Of a stretch of 64,000 nt of DNA, positions 27,830 through 38,622 are shown in pieces. Made by a program: the position numbers and the translations under genes. Origin of the DNA: Dermacentor variabilis. Taxonomy: Eukaryota > Arthropoda > Arachnida > Ixodida > Ixodidae. Below the pieces are notes generated by a model. That model worked only from the letters and a program-made list of their open reading frames with translations, did no database searches and had not been told where the DNA came from. Position 1 is the first letter of the stretch. Each line of letters begins with the position of its first letter. The stretch spans positions 209,684,627-209,748,626 of the forward strand of contig NC_134569.1 of NCBI RefSeq assembly GCF_050947875.1, given 5' to 3'.

Positions 27830-28345
27830 CATGGTCAACCAGTGAAGCTGAAACATGCGGCCCCGGTGTTTATCACTGGGTAAGTCCCGACGGTTCACTA
27901 AACGATTGCTTGGTAGACAGCCTGATCGGTACGCAGTTGCTGCTTGCGCTAGGCTGCACGAGCTTGTTCTTGTGCCCGGGCTGCAGCATTGGCTTGGCGT
28001 AGACGATCTCGTTCCTGGTTCTGCTCGCAGTATTTCTGATGGAAAACTGCCTACTGCTAATGAGTACGCATGACGCGTGGCCTTCCCATTTCGAAGCCGG
28101 AGAGAAACTTCTGTGCGCACTCTCGGCTGGGACGAAAATCAACGACGTCACTACTGGTACAGCTAATTCAACACTACCTAGACAGCAGAAGGCCTTGTCA
28201 CTTCGATACTTGACGGCACGTTACATTGCCCGAGTGCAACAGAATCTAATGTACATGCTCCCAAGCAGGCAACAGTGATTTTGACGTCGCGGCTTTCATC
28301 ACGCCAGTATTGGCAATGCAAATTTCTAGCCAGGTATCGTGACGT
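27830..28345 (-). other. Unassigned DNA with a charged open frame
   Basis: The minus strand around 28045-27950 reads QKYCEQNQERDRLRQANAAA and then RAQEQARAA, an Arg/Gln/Ala-rich helix like those in repetitive tick proteins. A clear gene cannot be drawn. The last ten bases are the left target duplication of the RTE insertion. Confidence 0.3.
28336..28345 (+). repeat. Left target-site duplication of RTE copy 2
   Basis: ATCGTGACGT, repeated exactly at 29616-29625 right after the element. Confidence 0.85.
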
Positions 28346-29595
28346 ATAGACCGATCAGCTTACTGTCCGTTGCCTACAAAGTATTTACTAAGGTAATTGC
28401 AAATAGAATCAGGAACACCTTAGACTTCTGTCAACCAGAGGACCAGGCAGGATTCCGTAAAGGCTACTCAACAATAGACCATATTCACACTATCAATCAA
28501 GTGATAGAGAAATGTGCAGAATATAAGCAACCGTTGTATATAGCTTTCATTGATTACGAGAAAGCGTTTGATTCAGTCGAAACCTCAGCAGTCATGGAGG
28601 CATTACGGAATCAGGGTGTAGATGAGCCATATGTAAAAATACTGGAAGATATCTATAGCGGCTCCACAGCCACCGTAGTCCTCCATAAAGCCAGCAACAA
28701 AATCCCAATAAAGAAAGGCGTCAGGCAGGGAGATACGATATCTCCAATGCTATTCACAGCGTGTTTACAGGAGGTATTCAGAGACCTGGATTGGGAAGAA
28801 TTGGGGATAAAAGTTAATGGAGAATACCTTAGTAACTTGCGATTCGCTGATGATATTGCCTTGCTTAGTAACTCAGGGGACCAATTGCAATGCATGCTCA
28901 CTGACCTGGAGAGGCAAAGCAGAAGAGTGGGTCTAAAAATTAATATGCAGAAAACTAAAGTAATGCTTAACAGTCTCGGGAGAGAACAGCAATTTACAAT
29001 AGGCAGCGAGGAACTGGAACTCGTAAGGGAATACATCTACTTAGGGCAGGTAGTGACGGCGGATCCGGATCATGAGACGGAAATAATCAGAAGAATAAGA
29101 ATGGGCTGGAGTGCGTTTGGCAGGCATTCCCAAATCATGAACAGCAGGTTGCCGTTATCCCTCAAGAGAAAAGTATATAATAGCTGTGTCTTGCCAGTAC
29201 TCACCTACGGGGCAGAAACCTGGAGGCTTACGAAAAGGGTTCTACTCAAATTGAGGACGACACAACGAGCTATGGAAAGAATGATAGGTGTAACGTTAAG
29301 GGATAAGAAAAGAGCAGATTGGGTGAGGGAACAAACGCGAGTTAATGACATCTTAGTTGAAATCAAGAAAAAGAAATGGGTATGGGTAGGACATGTAATG
29401 AGGAGGGAAGATAACCGATGGTCATTAAGGGTTACGGACTGGATCCCAAGGGAAGGGAAGCGTAGCAGGGGGCGGCAGAAAGTTAGGTGGGCGGATGAGA
29501 TTAAGAAATTTGCAGGGACGGCATGGCCACAATTAGTACATGACCGGGGTTGTTGGAGAAGTATGGGAGAGGCCTTTGCCCTGCAGTGGGCGTAA
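28346..29595 (+). CDS. RTE reverse transcriptase, C-terminal 416 residues, intact frame
   Basis: Begins at the [14 protein letters not shown] motif and runs to the TAA at 29593-29595 without a break: [45 protein letters not shown], the catalytic [32 protein letters not shown], and the RTE C-terminal region with [17 protein letters not shown]. The first two codons of the open frame lie in flanking DNA. It lacks the endonuclease and the N-terminal RT, so it cannot act alone. The Gln at GVRQ shows that the TAG in copy 1 is a later mutation. Confidence 0.9.
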
Positions 29596-29615
29596 CCAGG
29601 CTGATGATGATGATG
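28346..29615 (+). mobile_element. RTE-clade LINE copy 2, recent 5'-truncated insertion
   Basis: Starts inside the RT domain at TATAGACCGATCAGCTTACTG and ends with CCAGGCTGATGATGATGATG. Perfect 10-bp target duplications flank it (28336-28345, 29616-29625). Identity with copy 1 is very high by eye, with only scattered substitutions over 1.27 kb. 5' truncation is normal for target-primed insertion. Confidence 0.95.
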
Positions 29616-29625
29616 ATCGTGACGT

Positions 29626-31499
29626 CAGGGATCGGAGTAAGCAGGCCTTGTGCTATTTAGGTGGTGTTGGTATTTCGCGCGCCGCTCTTCCTCTCTGTTT
29701 TTTTTTTTTTTTCACTCATGCGCATGGGGTTGCGCCGGAGGAGTGTTCGGCGTACAGGCGACCGACAGACGGACGGACGAATCGACTAGCCATATACAGC
29801 TTCGATGTAAAACAATCATTGCACCACGGTGCCTTGAAATTCAATATGCCAACCCGCATCTAGCAATTTTGCCCATGCTCGAGTGCGTACACTCGTTATG
29901 CCAATATGATGGGTAGTCAGTGTAAGGGAGCTTCACCATCTTGATTGTGTTATCAGGTCGTCTCTCTCAAATGCTGCACAGAAGCCTCCACTCTGTAGTC
30001 TGGAAGAACACGGTCTGCGTCCAAGATCACGAGTGCACTTATTGTCAAATATATAGTGATGGAACAGAAAACTGCTGTGTTGACTGCTAGTTCGGGTGGA
30101 ATTTTTTAACTTGTACTGATTTGCACATTGTATTTGCTGAGTTTCCTACGTTGGCTAGCTGCAGATGTGAGGAGACCACAAAGCACTTCCTTTTCCACAG
30201 TTTCCGGTTCGTGCACCTTGCCAGATGCGTCATGGCACTTTCGGATGACTGGGCGTCATTCACATATTGCCCATTATGCCCGCCAAACTCTTTATCAGCC
30301 TATAATGTCAGAAGACTTCTGTTACCTTTTCCAGCACGATAAATGTAAGCTTTGCGCTCGACATTGCCTTGATGCCCTGTAAAGCAGTAATACCATAAGG
30401 GTATCGCAGAAGAAGAATCCTATGGCTATTTGTGAGGACACAAGTGCGCCGTAGAAGACAGGGCGAACAAGCCTGAACAAGAAACAGTTCTCATCCTCTT
30501 CTTTCGCAAAATACACACGCACACACAAAAAAGAAAACATTGGCTAATGGCGCCGTACGACTTCGCATGGTCATGCCGCATGCTTGAACCGTGCGCTATA
30601 AGAACAAACAGATCTATAACCCAGCATCTACTACGGCTTCGGACGCTCGCCCTGTCCGCAGTCGATCACTTGGCCATTGGTCAAGTGTGATTAACACCGT
30701 ACGGTATGCTGTTATTACTAACCGGAGCAAGTAAGGCGAAAGTCTTAAGTGGCTCGCTGCGCGTTGTCCTTGAGCGAAACACGGCAGGCGCTAAAGGCGG
30801 TACAAGAACACGCTCGACTTTCTCTGGGCGAGTGGCGTGTGGAGAGGGAACGAGCAGCGCGCGCCGACAAACAGGTGTTGCGTCGCTGACGTGACGCGGC
30901 GGCGCTTGTGCCAACAGTCGACTGCGAAGCGAGAGGGACGGCGATGAAGTACGCTCGCCCGAAGCCTGGCGGATTGCTTCGCAGGCCTCTGGAATATACG
31001 CTCCGGCTCGCCAAGTGAGAAACGACGTGCCACGTGCGAAGCGGTCGGAGCAAGGCGTTCGACCACGAGTGCTGCGTTCCCCTGCCGAACACAACGTAAT
31101 GGTGTTCGGCTTGTGCTACTCATTTGTAACACTTACTGGCGACAAGCATGCTGCAACTTTAGGTACTGCATTAAGTGCTCCCATGTGTCGTTGAAGAAGT
31201 CGACCTAAAAGCGCCGCACGTGTACTTCACACTGCGGCTCGTCATGTCTTGCAAGTCTAGTTCCCGATAGTATGACATTGCATTATCAAGAGTGCAGCAG
31301 GCTTTCGTCTTCAAGTATTACACAGTGTAACATGCTGCCGAACTTTTTTTTATTCGTGGGCGGAAACCGCTTCGAAGAAACGAGGTAGCCGCGCAATGGT
31401 ATCTACCGATTGCAGTTTCAAAGTTTGTCAAATTAAACAGCACAACTTCATGCACTTCACGTCATTTTTACTCGCGAGCGAAATGGTGGTCCCCCTGTA
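29626..31499. other. No gene seen; CpG-rich block at about 30650-31090
   Basis: Contains a T13 run (about 29700-29712) and a GACAGACGGACGGACGAATCG stretch common in tick repeats (about 29764-29784). The block at about 30650-31090 is much richer in G+C and CpG than its surroundings and is open in several frames on the minus strand, which its base composition explains. Confidence 0.45.
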
Positions 31500-32940
31500 G
31501 TGCCCAGATCGGGATTTACCCAGATTCCTCATGTCACTGTCACTTCCACTGGTATATTTGATATAATCAACATACTTAAAATATCATGTGGTCCCGGCCA
31601 TGACAATATACCTGCCAAAATTATAAACGTTACCAATGCGATTTCTAGTCGCATCCTACATGTAATATTTACGCAGTCTATCTCTGACCGTTCTGTTCCA
31701 AAGTACTGGATGACTGCGAAGGTTGTACCAGAGTTCAAGACAGGAAATCAATGCGACCCTTCTAACTATCGTCCCGTTTCAGTAACTAGTATAGCCTGCA
31801 AGTTTCTGGAGCATACTATATATTCACACATAGCACCACACCTCGGTGATAACTAATTTTTTTTTCTATCCAAAACAACATTGCTTTGTTCCTTGACTAT
31901 CCTGTGAAACGCAAATTTCTGAATTTACTACTGACCTGCACATCAGATTCATTGTTTCAGGCTGAGATTATTTACATCGATTTATCGAAAGCAATTGATC
32001 GCGTCGCTCACAATCGACTTATCAATAAACTCTCAGCACTCAGTCTCGACCCATTGATCTTATCGTGGATAAAGTGTTCCTTAACAGACCGAGTGCACTT
32101 TACTGTTACATGAGGTCAGTATTCTTCATCAATAAAAGTAACATCCGGTGTCCCACAAGGCTCCGTTCATGGCTCGTTGCTTTTCTTAATATTCATCAAC
32201 GACATACCAAGCAGAATTTCATCAACCATCAGTCCATTCGCAGATGACTGCGTACTTCGCCGCATCAATAATCAGCAAGATCGCGTACATCTGCAGAATG
32301 GTTTAAACCTAATTGAAAACCGGTGCTCAAAGTGGAGGACGAAGCTTAATGTTTCGATATGTAAATTCATGCATGTGTCTCGACAACCTTTTTAACTCCA
32401 TTTATACATACTCGTTGCACTTGGCACCGGTATCTCAAGTACAGGAATACCGCTACCTTGGAGTATTAATTACTGCAAGGCTAGCCTGGGAAGAACACAT
32501 AATAAAAGTTGCAGCAGACGCGTCGTGGTGGCTGAGATTCATCGGAAGGAATCTATCTTTGTCACACACCCTCTGTTAGACAACTGGCCTATAAACATAT
32601 GTATGCACAAAGCCTGAATATGGTGCGTGTATTTTTAACCCAAATCAAATGTACTTCATTAACGCTATTAAAAAAAGCGGTCCAATACCGCGCAGCAAGA
32701 TTTATATGTTCTAATTATGACTACAAGCACAGCATAAATAAAATAAAGAGATCCCTCAGTCTCTCTTCTCTAGCATACCGACGTCGAATTGCCCTACTCT
32801 GTTTACTTCACAGGATATACCACACACATTTCCGCATTTGCATGGAATGCTCCTTTTCCCGTCGACCCGCACTTCTCGTCATCTCTTTAATTCATTTAGC
32901 GCTCAGCGTTGTCATGGTTCTACTAACGCCTTTAAGGGGG
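31500..32940 (+). mobile_element. Decayed CR1-like LINE, RT region
   Basis: CR1 RT motifs can be followed through frameshifts: [98 protein letters not shown] and VQYRAARFICSNYDY. At least five frame changes and stops are present. It ends abruptly at about 32940 without a tail, where unrelated DNA precedes the I-clade RNase H. Confidence 0.8.
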
Positions 32941-33055
32941 TATTGGAGGTTAAATGAGTCATCTTGGTTTCAGCTTTACAGCTTGACAACTGTTTCACAT
33001 ATTATTGCGAAAGTTTGCGCGTTCAATAACAATTATTTTGGCCTTCACTTACAGT

Positions 33056-33861
33056 ACAGTACAAACGAGCGATTCGCAATTAGCGTGGTCGACGAGAAGG
33101 GCGAACAACTTATAGCCACATCCATACGTGCCAAGGACGCGAGCACAGCGGAAGAGGTGGGCATAGCCCTGGCCATCGCAACGTGCAAGAAGGCCATGGT
33201 TACCGTGGTGAGGGACTCGCAAGAAGTATGCAGAAGGTATATGAACGGAAGGATTGGAAAGGCAGCACTTCAGGTCTTGAACAACACCAAGATAGACGCA
33301 GCACAAATCCTCTGGACGCCGGGACACGAGTCTCTCACGGGGAACCAGGCGGCGCACGCCGCGGCTCGAGATCATGCACGCCGAGCAATCTCCGACGCGC
33401 AGAGAACACGTACCAACGACTGTGACGAGGATGATGAACGGATATCCAAGAAGTACTCGAATATCTTGGCGCACTACAGGAAGCAGAGGCGTCGCTATCC
33501 GCCCGCGCATAAGACGATGAGTAGGGACCAAGCGGTAACCTGGAGAAGACTACAGGCTGGAACCTACCCACACGGAACACTGCTGCACGCCATGTACCCG
33601 GGCATCTACGGGCGAGACTGCAAGTTCTGCCCGCCGGACACGCCCAACACCTTGCGCCATATGGTACTTGGATGCAGGAATAATCGAGAAGTACCACCAT
33701 CATCATCACCACCAGGCGATATCATGCAGAAAGAGGCGGATTCAGAAGAAGAATTGGAAGACCAGTGGGAGGCTCTGCTGGTGACACAAGACCCTGACAG
33801 CCAGCTGCGGTTGGTAACCAGGGCTCGGGCGGCGGCAGCGAGCCATGGCTACCTGGATTGA
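33056..33861 (+). CDS. I-clade ORF2 C-terminus: RNase H and C-terminal zinc-binding motif (partial)
   Basis: The open frame starts upstream at 32599, but only from about 33056 is it I-clade sequence; the earlier part is CR1 remnant, so the long frame is an accidental fusion. RNase H motifs: ISVVDEKGEQLIATSIRAKD, the acidic AEE helix, VVRDSQEVCRRY with its catalytic Asp, and LWTPGHESLTGNQAAHAAA (GNxAAH end). The CCHC-type motif follows, CKFCPPDTPNTLRHMVLGC, then an acidic tail to TGA at 33859-33861. RNase H is found in I, R1 and related LINE clades but not in CR1 or RTE. Cannot act alone. Confidence 0.8.
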
Positions 33862-33932
33862 GGAGGCCACCCACCTTTGGGCTCAAGAAGCCTGGTCTCA
33901 CAATAAAGTTTATTTCTCTCTCTCTCTCTCTC
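33056..33932 (+). mobile_element. I-clade LINE 3' end (RNase H plus zinc motif)
   Basis: 5'-truncated; begins in the RNase H domain and ends with CAATAAAGTTTATTTC followed by a (TC)n run (about 33914-33932). It faces, tail to tail, the minus-strand copy that starts at 34035. Confidence 0.8.
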
Positions 33933-34074
33933 ACTTCGTATAATTTTTTTCACTGCAGCCTTTGCTACTTTATTTTCGTATTTGAGAACGAAATTTTAGG
34001 CTGCGGTCTAACAGTAAATGTACCTTTTCTCAGAGGAGAAAATAACTTTATTGCGTGCCCTGCGAGTTGGTGGG

Positions 34075-34400
34075 GAGGGAGTTGGTGGGGTGCCGAGACG
34101 TCACTTGCTACTGCGGCTTGCTCCATAAGCCCTCGAGCCGCGTCGTGTGCCGCCTCCTTGTTGCCGTCCTCCACGAGGGTGTGAGCGGCTGTCCAGAAGA
34201 TGTATATCTTTCTTTTGCAATTTTGGCCTCCTGCCTGAAGAATGCGTAGTGCCTCCGGGCAGATTCGGCCGTAGGCAAAATTTCTTATTCCCGTCTGAGA
34301 GTCGCTGACTATCACGGTTGCGTTAGTCTGAGCTACTGCGAGCGCTATGGATACTTCTTCCGCTATCTCGTTACTTGTGGCGCGTATCGTCGCGCACGTC
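34075..34400 (-). pseudogene. I-clade RNase H fragment
   Basis: Reads EEVSIALAVAQTNATVIVSD (catalytic Glu and Asp), then GRICPEALRILQAGG, IYIFWTAAHTLVEDGNKEAA and HDAARGL. The usual TPGH is TAAH and GNxxAH is kept, so the catalytic His is intact. Truncated just before the zinc motif. The SINE target site (ACGTCTTGCACC) lies directly upstream. Confidence 0.7.
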
Positions 34401-34655
34401 TTGCACCACCCGCCGTGGTTGCTCAGTGGCTATGGTGTTGGGCTGCTGAGCACGAGGTCGCGGGATCGAATCCCGGCCACGGCGGCCGCATTTCGATGGG
34501 GGCGAAATGCGAAAACACCCGTGTGCTTAGATTTAGGTGCACGTTAAAGAGCCCCAGGTGGTCAAAATTTCCGGAGTCCTCCACTACGGCGTGCCTCATA
34601 ATCAGAAAGTGGTTTTGGCACGTAAAACCCCAAATATTATATTACGTCTTGCACC
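34396..34655. repeat. 12-bp target-site duplication around the SINE
   Basis: ACGTCTTGCACC at 34396-34407 and again at 34644-34655, exact copies. Confidence 0.95.
34408..34643 (+). mobile_element. tRNA-derived SINE, Ruka-like
   Basis: 236 bp. The tRNA-like head has an A-box-like TGGCTATGGTG (34427-34437) and a B box GGATCGAATCC (34463-34473; consensus GGTTCGANTCC), with matching outer stem GCCGTGG/CCACGGC. The body has CGTTAAAGAGCCCCAGGTGG, then GGAGTCCTCCACTACGGCGT and ACGTAAAACCCCAAAT, ending in ATTATATTA. This fits the tRNA-derived SINE family described from ixodid ticks (Ruka). Transcription would be by RNA polymerase III from the internal boxes, and it would need a LINE for mobility. The crisp duplications show it is the youngest insertion at this spot. 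Confidence 0.9.
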
Positions 34656-35223
34656 GTTTCTCCGTATCGATTACGGCTGCCGTAAAGCCCCGTCTGCGAC
34701 TGTAACGAGCCGCGTTTACGAACACTGCGTCCTTGTCGCTGCCGAATTTCTTCTGTATTTGCTTCGCTCTGTTCTCTCGTCTGTCCTTATTGTGTTCTGG
34801 GTGCATGTTCTTTGGTATGGGAGGTATTAGCATTGTTTGCTTCGTCTCTCTCGGGATGTCCAACTTGACACCGTGCTATGTGTGGTTACCTATGTCTAGT
34901 CTCTCTACGATGCGTCTGCCTGCTCTAGTCTTAGAGAGGCTTTCATATTGTGCCGTACATTGCGCTTCAATGAGCTCGTCTATCGTGTTGTGTAGGCCTA
35001 ATTTCAGCAACTTGTCCGTGCTGGTGCTTATTGGTAGCCCTATGCTAGTTTGTATATTTTACGAATGGAGCATTGTAGTTTCATCTTTTCCGCGACCTGC
35101 CATTTCAAGTACGACGCTACGTATACTATTCTACTTATTACGAAGGCCTGTATCAACCCGATCGTGTTTTCCTCTCTCATCCCTCTATGTTTGTTTGCTA
35201 TCCTTCTGATTATTCCTAATGAT

Positions 35224-36325
35224 TTACGCTACAGTTCCCTCCAGTCTTCTGAAGGTTTCTCCGTTGTTGCCCTTGGCGTCGATGAGGAGCCCCAATACCC
35301 TGATCCTGTCGACCTTGGGTATGGGTTTCCCATCGGCCGTCTTTAAGTGTATCTCCTCTCTATGGGTGAGATCTTCCCAGTAGTCGCCTGGTTTGCGACC
35401 TCTGCGAGTCGGTCTGTACAGCAACAGCTCCGATTTCTCCGACAAGCAGGTTAGCCCTGTCCCCTCCAGATATTGTTCCATTGTTTCGACCGCTGTTTGA
35501 AGCGTTTTTTCTATTTGCCCGTCAATTCAGTTCTTCACCCATAGGGTGATATCGTCAGCGTATAAGGTATGATTGAGTCCTTCGATTTCTAGTAGCTGGG
35601 CAGGCAGCCCGATTAGCGTCAGATTAAATAGCATCGGTGATAAGACCCAGCCCTATGGCGTACCTGCGCTGCCTATCTCGATCCCCTCCGAAACTATGTC
35701 CGCTATCGTGGTCTTTGCCCTTCTGCCCGTTAGGAAACTGCGTACGTAATCGGACGTCCGCTTTCACAGTCGTAGTTCTCCTACTCTATCTAGTATCGTT
35801 GCATGTGTTACCTTATCGAAGGTCTTTTTTTATCTCGAACCCGAGAATTGCCTTCGTCGATCTACCCGAATCTTCTATAACCTGATGTTTTAAGTGTAAC
35901 AGAGCGTCCTGCGCTGAGAGATTTCTCCTGAATCCTATCATCGTGGGTGGGAGCGCGTCCCAGTCCTCGAGGTAGGTGGTTATCCTCGCTAGGACCACGT
36001 GCTCCATGAGTTTTTCCACGTAAGAAGTGAGACATATGGGTCTCAAGTTCTTAATCTGCAGTCGCTTGCCCGGTTTAGGTATTAACACGATTTCTGCCGT
36101 CTTCCATTGCTGCGGAATCTGCCCTGCCTCCCAGAATTTTTTAATATATTCTGTTAACTTAGTTATAGACTCCTCGTCCAAGTTCCTTAGCGTTTTATTC
36201 GTTACCCCGTCTACTCCGGGTGCCGACTTGGTATTAAGTTTCTGTAGGGCTGCCCTGACCTCTGACTCGCCGATTTTGTTGTCTAATTCGTCAACATAAA
36301 ACATTAGGACCGTAAAATTTTGCAC
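35224..36325 (-). pseudogene. I-clade reverse transcriptase, broken
   Basis: N-terminal part 36325-35813: KLNTKSAPGVDGVTNKTLRN, QWKTAEIVLIPKPGKRL, NLRPICLTSYVEKLMEH and IGFRRNLSAQDALLHLKHQV. A frameshift and stop follow near 35815. Then come the palm with LSPMLFNLTLIGLPAQL, HTLYADDITLWVKN (YADD intact) and a stop near 35525. The thumb-like part is 35481-35224 (GLTCLSEKSELLLY, RIRVLGLLIDAKGN). No intact enzyme can be made. Confidence 0.8.
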
Positions 36326-36340
36326 AGTTACTCTACGTAA

Positions 36341-36734
36341 TAGCTCCTTTATTACGAACCTAGGTTGCTACATTCATCTCGCAAGAAACATTATTGGCCT
36401 CACTGGACACCTAACATAAAAGAGACTTTCCGATAATTTTTTTTCAGAATTATAACTCAAGCCGTTGTTCAATGTTTCAGGTTGAGATTATTTGCAAGAA
36501 ATTTCAGTATAATCTCAGAAAATTTTAGCGTAATCGGTCGAATAGCTTTCCAGAAAAGGTGCATCAACGTTCGAAAAAATTGAAAACAGTGATTTTCAGA
36601 AAAACGCAATTTTATGTTTGCTCACAACAAAAACTAACGACTACGTTTCGATGCGCTACAAAAGCATCCCTGGTGGGAAAATTTACAATCAGCTGTTATG
36701 AAAAATGGCAGAAATTGAATACCTTCAAGCAATA
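36341..36734. other. Unassigned AT-rich DNA
   Basis: Between the 5' end of the I-clade remnant and the CR1 start. The reading frame of the CR1 extends into it from 36559, but without CR1-like motifs before about 36740. Confidence 0.4.
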
Positions 36735-38165
36735 CAAATGTGCTCCTGCCACTCTACCGTCGGTAACTAAATGCTCCTATTTACCAATGAACTCCATTTA
36801 TATTGATTGGGTCGGCATACAAAAGTTGATTGAAAACCTGAAAATATCTTCTTCATCAGGTGAAGATTCAATTAACTGTAAAATGCTTAAAATTACTGAA
36901 CCATATCCTTCCATTATGCTTTCGGTGCTCTTTTCCCAGTCTCTAGGTTCCTCAGTTATTCCAAGCGATTGGAAGGTTGGCAAGGTTGTTCCGGTCCCTA
37001 AATTAGGTAACACTCATTCCCCCGATAACCATCGTCCTATATCACTGACAAGTATACCATGCAAAATATTGGAGCATATTATACATTCTCATCTGATTGA
37101 TTTCCTTGAGTCTAATTTCTTCTTTTCGACTGAACAACACGGTTTAAGGAAAACGTTTTCATGTGAAACGCAACTCATTTGTTTTACTAATGACCTATTT
37201 ACCCATACTGATATGGGCTTCGATGTAGACTGCGTGTTTTTGGACTTTGCAAAAGCTTTCGACACTGTTTCACATGATCTCCTCATTCTTAAACTTAGCA
37301 TGCTTAACATTGACCCTAATGTACTAAACTGGATTAAAAGCTTTCTGTCTAATTGAACTCAGTACGTTTCAGCTAATGAATGTTCATCCTCTCGCACTTC
37401 CGTAACATCGGGTGTACCACAGGGATCGGTATTGGGACCCCTGCTTTTCCTGATTTACACAAACGACCTTCCTAAATGCATTTCCCATTCATCTATCAGG
37501 CTTTTCGCAGATGACTGCGTCATTTATCGCAAAATAACTAACAACACTGATTCTGATAAGCTTCAAGACGATCTTAGAAGCACATCCAACTGGTGCGATA
37601 AATGGCTCATGCGACTAAACGTTAATAAATGTAAAACAATGCATGTATCAAGCCGCACTAACACTGACAACACGCGTGTTTACTTACTTCACGATACTTC
37701 TCTTGAATCCGTCAACTCTTACAAATACCTAGGTGTCCATATTTCACGTAACTTATTATGGCATACGCACATCAAACACGTCACTAATAACGCTAACCGG
37801 GTTCTTGGATACTTGCGTCGAAATTTCTCTGCTGCATCTATGCCGATAAAGCTTACCCTCTACAAAACATTAGTGCGACCAAAGCTAGAATATGCATCCA
37901 CCGTATGGGATCCCCATCAAATCACACTGATAAACACACTAGAATCCATCCAGAATCGCGCAGCACGTTTCATCTTATCTAACTATTCCCGTTACGCCAG
38001 CATTACTTCCATGAAAAACACACTTACATTACCGGAGCTTTCATTGCGCCATAAATGTTTTAGACTGTGTCTTTTTCACAGGCTGTATCACCACAACCCA
38101 CTATTAAAGGATCATCTTATTACTCGCCCTTCATACATTTCATCCCGTTTCGATCACATGTTTTT
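36735..38165 (+). pseudogene. Older CR1-like RT, one stop codon, split by insertion
   Basis: Motifs in order: [118 protein letters not shown] and [23 protein letters not shown] at 37354-37356 (LSN*TQYV, Trp or Arg expected) is the only break in the RT. The C-terminal 50 residues lie at 42531-42679. Without the stop and the insertion this would be a nearly complete RT domain, so the copy is not very old. Confidence 0.9.
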
Positions 38166-38170
38166 TTTGG
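36735..38170 (+). mobile_element. Older CR1-like LINE, 5' part (host of the nested CR1)
   Basis: 5'-truncated CR1 with RT. It stops abruptly in the C-terminal region (SSRFDHMF) at about 38165-38170 and resumes at 42531, after the nested element, with the expected end of the same protein. Its (AATA)n tail is at 42761-42802. Confidence 0.9.
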
Positions 38171-38513
38171 GGCACAACACCGCTGCAGGAATGGCGCACT
38201 CACCCTTAATCATGTTTCAGGTGGCCGTGCTGACGATTGTGCCCGTGGCTGCGTGCCCGGCAGCTTCAGTGACTGCTACTGCGTGCACTGCGGATGCATC
38301 AACAAGCTGGCCTCTCCCGGACCCTTTCAACTATTGGACGCCACCAGTGCTTTTTGGCCGGACATCCCACGATAGCTGGCAACCTGTACCTACATCTACC
38401 GCTTCCGCTATCAATCGTGGCCTCAGACTACATAAGGATTCCTCGGCGAGCACTTCACTGGGGCACAACACCGCTGCAGGAATGGCGCACTCACCCTTAA
38501 TCATGTTTCAGGT
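38168..38513 (+). repeat. CR1 5' UTR repeat, 291-bp period
   Basis: Bases 38168-38222 and 38459-38513 are identical (55 bp, starting TGGGGCACAACACCGCTGCA). The element thus starts with about 1.2 units of a 291-bp monomer. Tandem 5' monomers with promoter activity are known in some LINEs. Each copy ends in CATGTTTCAG/GT, which also resembles a splice acceptor. Confidence 0.9.
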
Positions 38514-38622
38514 TAGATACCTTGATTGTTTTTCCGTTCGGAGTAGCAACCGTTGCCTATTCTTGGTGTTGTGCCCCTCTGAGCTCTCTAACTCGTTTAA
38601 GCGTTGTAGCAGCTGCGTAGCA

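Larger units (their letters stand above)
34035..36340 (-). mobile_element. I-clade LINE, minus strand, decayed, with SINE insertion
   Basis: On the minus strand, RT (36325 to about 35220), a connecting region and RNase H (34380-34360 and 34315-34080) are seen. The tail GCAATAAAGTTATTTTCTCC ends at about 34035. The tail resembles that of the plus-strand copy ending at 33932, so both belong to one family. The SINE at 34408-34643 interrupts it. Confidence 0.8.

Noticed and set aside
30681..31132. Three overlapping minus-strand frames of 113-137 codons
   Set aside because: Base composition (CpG-rich) explains the lack of stops. No domain and no start context.
34408..34490. tRNA gene
   Set aside because: A and B boxes are present, but the cloverleaf is not complete and the unit continues into a SINE body with target duplications.
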